A DNA stretch of 64,000 bases from Chaetorhynchus papuensis (lineage: Eukaryota > Chordata > Aves > Passeriformes > Rhipiduridae): contig VWYX01000349.1 in NCBI GenBank assembly GCA_013396525.1, forward strand, positions 400,903 to 464,902. The letters are read 5' to 3'. A model generated the notes under the pieces. That model searched no databases, was not told the DNA's origin, and worked only from the letters and a program-made list of their open reading frames with translations. Position numbers and translations under genes: made by a program. Shown piece by piece: positions 13,745-26,800 of the stretch. Within the stretch, counting starts at the first letter, position 1. Every line of letters begins with the position of its first letter.

Positions 13745-15370
13745 GAAAGTGAAGTGAGAACAGCACTGATTAGGGCCAGAACAGGGGCAGTATTTCTCCA
13801 ACAATGTACCTCCAAAGCTTTCCATGGTAAGCATTTCCAACTCACGAGAAAGCCCAGTTTTACAGACCTAGGTCGTTCTGGGAGAAGGGTTTTTATTTAT
13901 ATCAAGCTTTACAGTCTCCATGGGATATCTTAGAGAATCTGAGCTGACAGAACTAGTTTTCACTTGCATGACTTGAACTGAAATGCAGGTCCCAGCTTAC
14001 ACAAGTTTTCAAGGAAGATCTCTGGATTTTGAAACAGCCTCAGAGATGTTTTAATTCACTGAGCTTTTTAAACATATTTTTTTAAAAAGTTAACATTCCC
14101 CTAGGTTGTTTATTCTTTTTCCATGAGTGCTTTCAAAGACTTCAGTTTATGTTTTCACATCATTAATAATTCTATATAGATATAAGAGCCACAACTTATA
14201 GTTGTAGATTCCAGCAAACACTTGATATTTTACAAGCCTGCAAAAAAAAAGCTACCTCTGCTTGAAACAAAAAACAGTCTTCTGTCTTGAAGTGTACCAG
14301 GATACACTGCCATTTGCCCTCAAAATCTACTTTTTTTTTATTCCCTGAAGAAGCTCCTGTACGCTGAGACTACAGCAGCACAACTCTGCTTTTATTTTTC
14401 TCAACATGATCTAAGTGGAAATAAGCAAACAGTCATCTTGGACAGCACCAAGCATAAGGAGTATATATTTATACAGAACAGAGGAAGCAGACTATCCATA
14501 GTGTTCCTGCATCCTCTTTCCAGCTGTCTCATCCCCTCTGACAAACCCTTTTTGATCCTTTACCATTCAGCTTCAGCACCTTCCTTTAAAGCAGCAGCAC
14601 TCTGCTGCTGTACTCACTCATGCACAGACTCAGCCAGCTTCCCTTGAGGGTTTCATCCTGTGGCCAAACAGTCTGAAACCATTATTTAACCAAAAAGAGC
14701 TTCATTAACTTTCTGGTTTACACAAACTGAGAACTTGAATGGCAGAATATTTGCACACCAGTATTTACTACCTAGGCATGCCATGCAAATCAGGTACTTT
14801 ACGCTGCAACTTTAAAACTGGCAAAAGGATTCAGAGATTTTTTTTCTTTAAAACTTGCGCAGTGTTTGCTCTTTTTGTCTACTTCTTGCCCTCTCCTGGG
14901 TTTTTTTGTGTGTGACTGAACCATTACTTTCCCCTCTTTGTTTCTGAAAGAAAGAAAAGGGAAGAAGCTCATGCATGTACATATGGAAGATGCGTGCTTG
15001 TGACTCAGCAAGAAGTTTCATTCTTGGAATCAGTTTTCCATGGCACACAATTTTCTCTTAGCTCATCTGTGAATCTGAAATTGCCCCAAAAACCAACAAC
15101 AAAATCTTGAAGTCAGCTCACACCTGCTGAAACTCACAAGGACTGCTGTAGCCTTCTCAAGGCCGACACAACCCTAAGGCCCTACTGCCAACCTCAAACA
15201 CTTCTGCTCCACAAGGCCTCCAGCAGCTCCTGAGTCCCTGCAGGCACCAAATTTACAACAGCCACAAGTTAAAAATGCTTAAAGGCAAGAGACAAGTTAA
15301 CATTTGTTGCTTTTGGGACTGCGTTACAAATCATACACCTTTAATAAGATAAAATAAAGAAGTAGGTTAC

Positions 15371-15485
15371 CTGGGGTTAAAAGAATGACTGACATAGTGA
15401 TGAGTGAACAAACAACTAGAATCACCAGCAGCGCAATAGCAATTCCCTTCCAGTTCCTCTGCGGAGGGCTGTTACTTCCAAGTTC
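15371..15485 (-). CDS. DPP10: DPP10 internal exon 2 (transmembrane exon)
   Basis: This 115-base internal exon on the minus strand enters in phase 0 (GAA, Glu) and leaves with one base (G) of an Asp codon. It encodes 38 residues: a short cytoplasmic stretch ELGSNSPPQR, then NWKGIAIALLVILVVCSL and ITMSVILLTP, which form the single signal-anchor helix of a type II membrane protein. The order GSNSPPQRNWKG and the residues VVCSLITM match DPP10; DPP6 has ELVGSNPPQRNWKG with VICSLIVT. A long pyrimidine tract followed by CCTGTAG (15486-15492) precedes the exon, and the donor is CAG|GTAACC (donor at 15365-15370). In the DPP6/DPP10 family this helix and its cytoplasmic flank bind Kv4 pore subunits and speed inactivation. 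The phase-0 entry is what lets alternative first exons splice to it. Next coding exon: 6924-7019, after an 8351-base intron. Confidence 0.96.
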
Positions 15486-18400
15486 CTACAGGAATGGAAA
15501 AAAATGAAATAAAAGGAAAAAACCATGTTTCATAAACATACATTTCCAGAACTATTAGCGATAGGAAGATTGCTCTGTGCACACTCATAATCACAGCACA
15601 GGAGGTGATCATGATCCCTCCCTTCTCCACAGAACACAGTGTCATCCAAAGGTGTGTAACTCTCATGCTTTTTTAATAGAGCTCTTTCTTTTTTTAAAAA
15701 AAATATATATGTAATTTTATACCCCTAAGAGACAATCAAATGATCTTTATGCAAGCTGTCCAAAATACAACTGGTGTTAAAATGTCCTGAACATAAACTT
15801 CAGGACAATATCAACTAGCAGTTTATAAGATAATTACAGAAATGAAATGTAGCAATTTACTGTAATTCTACCTAACATGGTATGGGCCATAAAGGTTTAA
15901 ATACACATCCTTTTTAATGCACACTATTAAACTTATTTGTAATAGAAAGCATTAGCAAAACTGCCTGAGGCCGCAAGTATTCCATCTGAAGCTACAAGCT
16001 CTGTTTGTCTACGCAGTAGATCAACTGTAAACTGCTCCCCTATTAGTTATAAAAAAAACAACAGTAGCTTATAACAAATGCTAAATGAATGCTTCTGTAA
16101 CTACCAGTGCACTTAAGCCTACATCCTCTGTGGTTACACGGTTAACTCCTGCCAGGCACCATTTACATTTTATCAATAACAGCAATGCATTGCCCGTGTT
16201 CACGGTACAGTCTGAGACCAAACAGCACATAAACATCTCACAACACAATGACAAAACCAGTGCAGTTGTTTCTTACAACCTTAACCTTCCCTCACAGAAA
16301 ACAGTATTTTTTTCTATCTAGATTTGGCAAGCAGGAATGTTTCTCTCCCCCAATTACACACGCCTTTAGTATCTCAAAATTAAATGCTATGGTAAGACTA
16401 CAATAAAAAAAAAAAAAAACAAAACACCAAAAAGCTGTGTTTTACAAGCTTCCAAAAGCATGGTAAAATTTTGTCACATATACATTATTTCATTTTGCAT
16501 TTCTGGGTTATAATGAGTGCGAAATGGAGAAGTCTTAACAGAAAGTGGCAATGTTCTTGTGCCTTCTTGTCTCACATGCAGCACCTCAGCATCACACATC
16601 ACCCATAGCAGCAACAGCGCCTTTAACTTCTTAATGTTGTTTTTTTAACCCCTTGCCTGTTTATTTCTACCTGTAAAAGACAGCTTCTCTCCCTGGTCCT
16701 CTTTTCCAGGAAACAGAAGAGGAATTGCCCAACACAATCTTGAAGCAATCCCACAGGGAATTCTCACAGCACTCCTCAGCCCAGAACAGCTCCCAGCGAG
16801 GAACCTTCCCCCCTCCCCAACACATCTTCTGCCCACTGGACCCATCATCCTGCCCAGCCTGCCTGAGATTGCTTATTTTTGAGATTTTTAGCCTCACCAG
16901 AGTGGAAATGCAGCCAGTCTGCCTCCTCAGAGCAGCCCCTACTCATGGCTGGTCATCACAGGAGCAGCTCCCTCACCTGAGAGGTGCCAGCCCCACACCC
17001 AAACCCAGGCGATGGCCACCAGCAGCCCGAGCTGCCCCCAGTCCTGTCAGAATAGCTGAACCCTTTTATTATCCCAGAAATCTCCTCTTGGGTGTCGATA
17101 CTGACCCAGTGTCAGGCAATGGGTGATGTTCAACTACAGCCCACACAAGCGACCAAGGGCAGCTGCAGCACAGGGTTTGTGGCAGAGTTCCACCCGGTCC
17201 TGGGGTCACCATGTGGAATAACCTGATTTCCACAACCAACAACACATCTCAGATACCCCTGGCGTTTTTCATTAAAGTTCAGGACTCCTGTCTTCATCAC
17301 TCGGGGAAAAATATGGTGTAAGCAGGAACTGCTGGCACCTGCCTCCTTTCCCCACCCCACCACCCCTGCTTCCCAATCCCTTTCAAGGTCGCCTGCTTCC
17401 CTCATCTTCTTTCCCACCTCATGAAATACTAATTACCACAGCCTGACCAGCCTTAGATACAGGTCTTCAAGGCCTGCTTGAGCTTACTGAGCCCCTTTGG
17501 TGATCCCTAGGACATGAGCACTGTGTGTTTCCATCCTTTCTGGACAGCCCTGGCCATGCAGAGATCCACAACCTTTCCACAAAAATACAGACCTTCTGTG
17601 TCCTGAATGTGAACTCAGATCCAAGCCATTATCTTCCCTTAAGTAAGAATTGTTTTAAAGTGTTAATAGCACAGTGTAGAAAATACAAATTTATTCTAAA
17701 CATCACAGTAGTAGCCTTGTTCAAATGACACCTGACAGAATCCAATTTAAGACAAGAACTAGCAGCTCACAGAACCAGGTGGTGGTGAGAAAACGGTAGT
17801 TTCCCTCAGAGCATCGTGAAACCCTATTCCAAAGAACTGACTTAAAATGACAGAAGCTGGACAACTTGATGGACGCCTCTAGAAAATGTACCAAGTCCTC
17901 TTTTTTCACAAGGTTCTTCTGTGTAGACATGAATATTGTTCAGTTTCTAAATATAAAGCTTCATTTTAAATACTTCTGCAAATTTTTGCAAGGAGAATAT
18001 CAAAGAGATCAATCAGGTACTGAGCATACGAAGCTTATTGGTACCCACAGTGAGAAAGAAGGGAGGTTCCAGCTAGCTGAAAACCTGGGAGACTGACAAA
18101 AAAAGAAGGACTTGTCCCCCATTAAGATACTTGGTTTTAATATTTGGACAAAAATTATGAGTTGCATCAAATTATTATGTTAGAATTTATTAAGGTCATG
18201 ATGATGTTTTGACATAGATTGACAACGTTCTTTTAAGACATTTATGAAGTCACTGTACACAAAGAATATGTGATGAAATATTAGAAAAATTACTATAATA
18301 AAGTGAATTCATAGCACGATCACTACCAAGGGCATCTCCAATTAACTTTTTTGATGCTAACCAGTGCAACTCTTGGACTGTAACCTACAAAGTTTTAAAA

Positions 18401-19651
18401 TAGTGTAAGCTGCAGTTCTTCAACAATAAAATATTTTTAGCCTCGCGCTGCTTTTCAAAATGGCCATAAGCAAAAGGCAGTTAAATAGATGTTTGGACTG
18501 TGTATCACTGGCAAGACAGAAGCTGTGAATTCTGAGTGTGACAAGAAGACAGAGGCATTCAAGAGGAAACATCACAGAGAGCCATACAACGAGAAGCTTT
18601 TGACACCATACAGTTTCCCCATAACTATCTGCTAACTGGCACATGACACCAATGCAGACACAGTGGAGATTTAAGGATTTAATCTTCTAAACAAGCTCTT
18701 CTATTAATGTGGTTTGAAAAAATACCAACTCTTGAATATGGTGGTTTATATATGACACTACATATAATGTTATTATAGATTTTACAATCTGACTCTAATG
18801 AATCAGAAAATGGCTGTGCACAGAATAATACAATTGTGAGTTTTCTCATCATTTATAGGAGCTTTTTCACAAACCATTTAATTGCATGGTTGCCAAAAAC
18901 AATCCTCAAGTAATATATATTTCTGAATGTAAATTGTGATTGAGTAACACCTTACTAAAACGTAGCTACAAAGAGAAAAACAAAACACTGCATGCACAAA
19001 AACACTGTCCACCAATGTCAGAGATCCCAATGCCTACTGCTGGCAAATGCTAAAGACCACCAGGAACTCATAAGCACTCACCATCAGGGATCTGTGTGTG
19101 CAACCAAAGGTCAAAGCCCAAAGTTTCTGCTCTGTGATTGTCTCCATTCAATCTCTATTGAAAAGACCCCTAAAAGACTGGTCCTACAAAAACCTGTACT
19201 ACACGTGTGGTAGAAGTGTGATATATGTGTGATATATGTGACGTGTGTGATACAGCAGTGCAGGGGTTGCAAATCCTGCAGCAGAAACCAGAAGAAAGGC
19301 TAAAACAAAAACCTGCAGACCTCTGGGTGTGGGAGGGAGGACAGGTTGAGGCTGTCAAAGGGAAGCATGAGTTATTTCAACCCTCCTGCACCCCTCTGTG
19401 CTAAACCCCACTCGCCACTGCAACACAAGGTATTTCAGAGGAAAATGCTGAAAAAATATATCCAGTGAATATGCAAAGCAAATATAATTCAAATAGGCTG
19501 AAGCATCTTTCTCTCTCCTTTTCTAGGCTGTTTTCTAAATATATACTGCATCTCCAAACACAGTTTACAGGCTGTTGATGAACTGATTCACTACAGGCAT
19601 GAAAATTTTTAAGCAGCAGTAAGACATGGCTTTGAATATCACATTCTATGG
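15486..19651 (-). other. DPP10: Non-coding, upstream of DPP10 exon 2 (intron 1, proximal part)
   Basis: Begins on the gene strand with the exon 2 acceptor: a T-rich tract followed by CCATTCCTGTAG at 15486-15497. Beyond it the sequence is unique, AT-rich and without any exon I can recognise. It includes an A15 run (16405-16419) and an 11-base TGTGATATATG duplication (19211-19252). A more GC-balanced stretch at about 16680-17420 has several short open frames but no familiar protein. Confidence 0.7.
19211..19252. repeat. Small TGTGATATATG tandem repeat
   Basis: Two exact 11-base TGTGATATATG units (19217-19227 and 19228-19238) with degenerate TGTGGTAGAAG and TGACGTGTGTGATAC flanks. Simple minisatellite-like sequence. 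Confidence 0.85.
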
Positions 19652-20830
19652 CATAAAATCATAAAATGGTTTGGGTTGGAAGGGACCTTAAAGATCAGCT
19701 CAGTCCACCCCCCCTGCCTCCTTCCACTAGACCAGGTTGCTCAAAGCAGCGTGGCCTCGAACACTGCCAGGAAATCCACAACTTCTCATGGGAACCTGTT
19801 CCACTGCCACACCCTCGCAGTGAAGTATTTCTTTCTTCTGTCCAATGTAAGCCTACCCCCTTTCAGTTTAAAGCCATTCTCCCCTATCCTGTCACTACAA
19901 GCCCCTGTAAAAAGCCCCTCTCCAGCTCTCTTGTAAACCCTTTAGGTACTGGAAGTTGCTCTAAGGTTTTCCCAGAGCTTTCACTACTCCAGGCTGAACA
20001 GCCCCCACTCTCTCAGCCTGTCTCTGCAGGAGAGGTGCTGCAGCCCTCTGAGCATCTTTGTGACCTCCTCTGGACTCCTTCCAACAGGGTCCACACCCTC
20101 CTTACACCGGAGGCCCCAGAGCTGGGTGCAGCTCTGCAGGCAGGGTCTCACCAGAGCAGGGCACAGAGGCAGAATCGCTGCCCTCGCCCTGCTGCCCACA
20201 GAGCTTTGGGTGCAACTCAGGATGCAGTTGGATTTCTGGGCTGCAAGTGCACATTGCTGGGTCGAGCTGAGCTTTTCATTCACCAGCACCCCCAAGTCCT
20301 TCTCCTGAGGGCTGCTGCCAATCCATTCTCCACCCAGCCTTTATTTGTGCTTGGAATTGCCACAACCCATGTGCTGGACCTTGCACTTGGCCTTGTTGAA
20401 CTTGATGAATTCACATCACAGGCCCATCTCTCCAGCCTGTCAGGGTCCCTCTGGATGGCATCCCTTCCCTCCAGGGCATCCACCACTTGGTGTTGTTGGG
20501 AGCTTGCTGAGGTGCTCTCGATCCCACTGTCCATGTCCGTGACACAGATGTCAAACAGCACCAGTCCCAGTACCAACCCCTGAGGAATCCCACTTGTCAC
20601 TGGTCTCCACTCGGACATTGAGCCAGTGACCACGACTCTGTGAGTGCAACATCCAGCCAATTCTTCATCCAGTGCTCCATCAGTCAAATCCATGCCTCTC
20701 CGGCTCAGAGACAAGGATGTCATGTGGGACAGTGTCAAAAGCCTTGCACAAGTCCACGTCAGTCCCTTTTCCCTGATATGCCAACACTGTAGCCCTGTTG
20801 TAGAAGGCTGTAACCTCATTCAGTAGTTCT
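19652..20830 (-). mobile_element. CR1 LINE, 3' portion with decayed reverse transcriptase
   Basis: Minus-strand CR1 copy of about 1.18 kb. The 3' tail lies at the left edge (ATAAAATCATAAAATGG on the plus strand, an ATTTTATG repeat in element sense), followed by the hallmark GGTTGGAAGGGACCTTAAAGA. The 3' untranslated region occupies roughly 19660-20080 and the end of the reverse transcriptase gene 20080-20830. In element sense the protein still shows WRPVTSGIPQG, then LEGRDAIQRDPDRLERWA. The F-A-D-D catalytic motif is destroyed: near 20490-20510 a base is missing and the two Asp codons read as Asn. It is 5'-truncated at about 20830, as CR1 insertions usually are. The 305-codon plus-strand frame across it is antisense to the element and not a gene. 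Confidence 0.95.
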
Positions 20831-23800
20831 GAGTTTCTGTTCTCTATTTTTGAATGAAATACAGATTCTGACAGGGATTTTTCATCTTTAGAATAAAAAA
20901 CTACAAAGTTTCCTCCATAATGGCTGTATTACACAAGACTGTAACAAGAAGACCTGAACCAAGTTCCGATTACAAGAGAATGAAACTAAATTCCATTAGG
21001 TTTATTTCGTATAGAAATATTTTTTATCTGTTGACACAGAAGTGCATATTTTAAGTAGTATTGGGGATACTGATTTGAGAAAAGGAATCACTCAGAATTA
21101 AGAGATGTAGTAGAAGAAAAAGCAAAAAACTTTCAAATATTTCCATATTTCTACCTGAATATACTTACAATTTTTCTTGTAAGCAGTATAACCAGAAAAA
21201 AGTCACAGCTTCCTTCCTAAAGCTTATTGAGTCAAACAGTTTTACTGTTAATCAATGAGGATAAAAAGTCTTTAAGACATAATTTTTCCAGCAAGTGTGT
21301 ACAACTAAGGTTGTTGTAAGAGAACAAAAGGTCAGAAAATATTGGCATAGCGTGCTGCATTAGTAAGTCAGGTTTTTGAATTATCTTAACAGCATTTTCC
21401 GGATTCCTTGGAAAACTATTTGTGTAAAGCACAGTACAATTTCCACCATGGAAATACTGCCAGAAGCAGTAGCAGAATGCCTGGTGGAAGCAGGGATGTG
21501 GAAGGGCACTGGCTAAAGCCTGAGGACTACAGCATGCCTCTGACAGGGTTTTCCAGGAGACATCAGTTAGTTAAAATGCAGCATCCCCTTTGGGAGAAGT
21601 GAAACCCAAACTTTCAGAGACAAGCTGACCCTGAGAGCTGGCGTTTAACTCAACTGCTGTTCCTCACAGAGCTCCTGCCCATGCTGCACCGACCCAGCTG
21701 AGAAACGGTGGGGTGAGCCAAACGCAGAAAACACGCATTTCTCTATAAAAATTAAGAACAAGAATCCAAGCAGTTTTAGCTGTTTCTGCTGGGTGCAGCT
21801 CCAACTGAAAGCAGAGATTCTGCCACAAGTTCTGCAGTCCGGAGCGAACTTTGCCAGGCTGACGTGCCTGACAGCTCAGGTCTGCAGATGCACATTGGTG
21901 TTCACCCCTGGGCTGTGGGTATTTGGAACACAAAACCCACCAGCGCTGAGCTGCAGCAGAGTCTGGTGCTTGCCTGCTCTTGTGGTGAGGCACCAAGGAC
22001 ACATGAAGGATCTTAGAGGAGCTTTGGGGATGTAGCAGATTTGGGGCTGTAGCAGTTTCTGCCAGCACGGCATCTTCTGAAGCCTTGAATGAATCGTCTG
22101 CTTTGGGTTTTTTTGCTTTTTTTTATGCTGTTCTGTCACCAGGATAAAGCCTACAGAGAAAAGCACTAAGACGAATCACAGCCACCCCCCCCCTTATTTT
22201 GGCAAGAATTTCAGGGGCAAAGTGCATTAGAGTAAGAAAAGCAAATGTAATTTGCTTTGCAGTAGGAATGAGAATGAGTCTCACTCTGCAGCTTAGATGT
22301 AATCACAACAATATCACTTCATTAAACTCTTGCCATTTGCATCCCCCAGACATGAAGAAAAGGTGATAAATGAAAAAAAAAGACAAATAATTTCATGTCA
22401 CATTTCAGGTGTTTTAAAAGACAGACTCAATACACTTATAATAGAAAGATTGCAGTCTTTCCAAAGCTCTTTACAGAGCTGGGCTTGCAACTGATATTAA
22501 GTACTACCTGCCTTGGGTTTGCAGTGTGCTATTTGAAGGGAAATTACCCCAGCAAGCCTTCTGATTTTGTGATTAAGTGATTGTGTCCATTCCTTTCCAG
22601 CTGTTTTTGACTAATCCCATGGCCCAGATAGCAAGAGAGACTCAAAAGACAGATCCACAAAGTGGCACAGGATAGTTCTAATCCATTTGCATAAGTACCG
22701 ATCATTTTCATCCCTCATGTTCCCTTTACAATCCGCTGTGTTATAAGATCCTGTTGCTACAGTTCTTGTCTCAATGATTATCATCACACAATTGCTTTCC
22801 CCGGTCAATATCTTTATTCATGAAAACATTGGCACTTCTTTTCAGAGCCACTGTAAAATGCCACTTTCAGAGGAATGCAGGATTCTGTCAGCTCCATGGA
22901 TAACGGGCATTTTAAAAAGAGAGCAGCTTGTTAGCAATTACCCTGCTCAGAACAGGTGCAGGGTTTGGATATGGGAACAATCTGTCTTCATATTTTTATT
23001 TCTTTGGGCTGCACTGGTAGAAGAAGAAAGCCCTCCTTTTGCAGAGCCAAACTGAAAACAAGCCCAGACCAAAACAACTAAAACTGAAAACAAACCCAAA
23101 CCTACCCCTCCTCAGTAAAAATAAGCTAAAATCAATGTGCACATGTAAGTCATTCTGAGAAGTGTTGCTCACTCGCACTGGTTATTAACCTTGCAAAATA
23201 TTCCATGCTTCCTTTCAGCTTGGACATTTTTTCTCTAGGCAGGGATCTTTTCCTTGGACCTGCAAGTGCCCATTCATGAACTGGATTTTGGTTATCTGGG
23301 GTATTTTGGAACAGCTTTGCCAACACCCTTAGTTCCAACTACTCACAAAAAAAGAAAGGACCAGAAACATTCATGGAATCTATTTAATGTATTATGGCCA
23401 GCATTAAGAATACATTCCACATTTTCCCACTCATTTTGCAGTGTACCTTGTAACATTTACTCCAAGACAATGAGCTGTCTATTACACTAGACAAACAAGT
23501 AAAAGCTTAACTTCTAAAGCATTCTGCTGAAACTCCTGTTCAAGGTCTAATCACAGCAGATGAGTTTAAACCTTTGGTCATTATTCCTGCATGCAATACA
23601 TACAAAAGCAAAGATGGGTCAGCACAACTGATCAAAACAGTGTGGCACCTGCACAAGTGAAAATTTGTGGCCATCTGCTGTTTTTTTAGCTAACATAGTA
23701 GCATTAAAACAGGGAGGCGGGGAGGGTGGAGCAAACTATCACAGTGCACAATATTAAACTATGGAAAATGCAGGTCATGGAAAATACTGCCATAAACGCT

Positions 23801-26800
23801 GTTGAGTAGCTGGGGCAGAGGGAGACCTGAATAAGGCAACAATGGATGACAGAACTGGTTTGGATCTGAAAAAAAAGAGCAGTCACAATGTGGAGACGAG
23901 CTGCAGCAGGCAAGGGAGCTCCTTAGGCTTTTGGGAGCTGAGCCGAATGCAAGGCACTTCGATGAAGAGCTATAACACCAGCATCAGAGGCAACTTCACT
24001 GAGCCCCAGGATTTCAGAGTTGTTATCCCTTTTCATCCTGTGTTCGCAATCTTTTATAGTCTGTTTCTAACAAAGTTTCAGAAGGAAAAACACTGTACTC
24101 TTTCTTTCCAGCAGAAATACTTGGCAGAGTTAGGGAGAATAACAAAGTTCTGACAAGACGTGAGTAAGCATCTTGAGACTCAGGAGTACAGAGGGACGTG
24201 AAAGCCACAGGAAGCCACCTACGGGGATTTCTGCATGCTCCCAAGGACAACAGCTAATGAACAGCTGCTTTATTAAATATGACTCCAACCTTCCCTGCAA
24301 ATCTCAACTCCAGACAGAAGGCTGTCCAAGAGGAGTCTCACACCCTTTTGGGGGGCTGAGGCTCACCAATAGCTCTGCTGTGACTTCAAGTTATGATCCT
24401 CGTGTCCTCATCGGACCAAAGCCCCAAAGCTCACACCAAGCTACGTTTTCTTTCCCTCACACCAGTCTCATCTGGAGGCTAATGAGATTTTTGTCTGATT
24501 AGGAAAAGCTATCTCTGTATCTTGAAGACTGCCTGCAAGATTACATGGAAATAAAGCAAGCGGCTCATTTCCAGAGAGGCCGTGCACCATCAGCATCTGC
24601 AGGAAATCAACAGCTCATTTGCCGTAATTAAAGAAAATTCTTAGAAGTATTTCACTAAAGCAAGTAAGGCCAAGGACAGAAAAAGATGACAAAGCAGCAG
24701 GCACAAACATGATTTTATTCAGGTTACTATGATGTAACTCAAGAAGTCTGTATAAACACTGGCACAGCCATTTATGGCCAAAAAGGTATTTTCACATATT
24801 CCTATTGATCCTAACTTTAATGAAATGTCACAAGATAGTAAAATATGTCTCCCATTCTTCTCCCGTTAAAGAAGAATCCCCCAACCAAGTAAAATAACAT
24901 ATCTCAAGAAAAAAGGACATAAAAAATAAATGAATACAGGCTATACATGTCGCATACCTATAGATCTTTCTACAGATAAAACAAAGCTGTTTGCTGGAAT
25001 TTGTCCTTTGCATTGCTCAGAAACAAAGTTGTACTTTGCCTGATTGCTTAAAAAAAAAAAATAAAAAAGCTTTAACACATATTTTTATTTCCCAATATAC
25101 TGGCAAGGTCCCATAACAGACGATTTTTAAAATTGACATCAACAATTTCAGCATCAATGAGCAGATCTGTTTGACAACACAGCACTGCGGTTCACTGAAG
25201 GTTAGATAAACAGCAAGGTTAGCAAACTGCAGCAATGTCACATAAGTCATATTCAGGTCTATGACATGTAATTTTACCGTTTAAATTTAACACAGTGGCC
25301 CTATTTTTAATGGTAAAAAACTGCACTGGTGCATGACTTTCAAGTAAGTTCACTGTTAGATTAGAAAAAACAAAATCGTCTTTTGGAGTTTCTCACTGTT
25401 CAGGTATTTGTACACATGCTTAATTTTATGCCATTCAGGAGTCCTGGAGAATGGATTTGACGGAAATCTTTTTTTTTAGATGAGTGAGATTAAATCAGGA
25501 GTTATCAAACTATGGAACATGTTTGTAAAGGTTATTTTGCAAATTTACATCAGTATTTTTCTATTTGTTTTCCGATTTATACATAAATCACATGCAAATA
25601 AAACAAGTAATTTGAATCCAAATGTGCCTTAATAAGACTCTGTGCACGTACATGTGTACACACATGCACATATCACTGAATATATATACAGATAAATATT
25701 ATTCCAGGCAACATAAAAATGTAAATAAACCAAGGAGTGTCAGTACCAGAAAAAGGAACACAAACAAAATCTCTGTGTTTAGAGGGAAAGTTACACGAGT
25801 TTTCCAAGCTCAGATGAGAATGGGAAACCAGCAACTCTTCATGTAAATGTCTGTCAACAAAACTGTAGCAAGCAAAATTACTCACTCAGTTTAACTGGAC
25901 TCTAATTAGAAATTTATCATTTAGTTCTTCCCAGGCTGCTTCATCATTAAATCACCTGTTTTTCCAGGAAATGGAATTCTGTTCAAAGCAATGCAATACT
26001 ATGAGTCTATGACCAGAAATAAAGATATGGTTTTCTCCTTCACTTTTTAGGCTAAAAAAAATCCAGAGAGGTGATTAGGAAATTTGTACATTTAATACAT
26101 TATGCTAAGTCATACAGAGTTAATATATATAATGACCCAGCAGAGCCAAGATCACATCTCACTTAAAAATGGTGTAAGTCCTCACAGCACTAAGGACATC
26201 CCATTTTTCCCACACTCATACACACACACAGCTTATGAAAAAGCATTTAGAGAAAGACAGTGGGTCACAAAATCATCTCCGTACATACATTCCACTCAAT
26301 TAAAAAGCAAATTTAGTACTAGGAGGAAAAAAACCAACAGGAATTTCTTGGCTGTTTTACCAGATTCATTGATTTTTTTTTTTTCAGTATACTTCCACAT
26401 AATGTAAAAATCCAGCTTTTTTTCCCCTGCAAACTCATTTTACCTAATGGCCAAAGCTATCTGAATAAAACACTTTGAAGACCCTTTATCCATTATGTTT
26501 CTTTGGGAAGTGGGAGGCACCCAGTAAGAGTCAAGGTGCTCCTCCTGGCAAACTTTTCCATACACTGTTTTTACTGGGAAGCAAAGAAATCCATAAACAC
26601 ACTAAGGACTGCTCCAGCAAAGCCTGGACATTCTGAGAAGCACAAATGAACCTCTGATTGTGGGGATAAATGATCCCTCGTGACCTTCTGACTCTTGGAG
26701 AAGGCTCCTATGGCAGCAACAGCTGGGAAGGTCCAGCTGTGCAAGGGACACACAGAATTAAGCTCAGAAGGTGTCTGGATCTGGTGTGCTTGGAGTTCAC

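Larger units (their letters stand above)
7020..15370 (-). other. DPP10: DPP10 intron 2 (complete)
   Basis: This 8351-base intron is bounded on the minus strand by GTAACC at 15365-15370 and by TTTTAG ending at 7020. It contains a rearranged plus-strand CR1 element (about 9758-10513), a T20 run close to exon 3, an A17 run at 11313-11329, and an AT-rich ATTAATAAT stretch around 13709-13744. Nothing else coding or structured was recognised. Confidence 0.85.

Noticed and set aside
19666..20583. 305-codon plus-strand open frame, the longest in the window
   Set aside because: It is antisense to the minus-strand CR1 element and has no protein-like composition; it is open because CR1 is G+C-rich and the sense strand encodes protein.
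20280..20819. 179-codon minus-strand frame with WRPVTSGIPQG
   Set aside because: It is a decayed piece of CR1 reverse transcriptase with its catalytic motif lost, so it is recorded as a mobile element and not a host gene.
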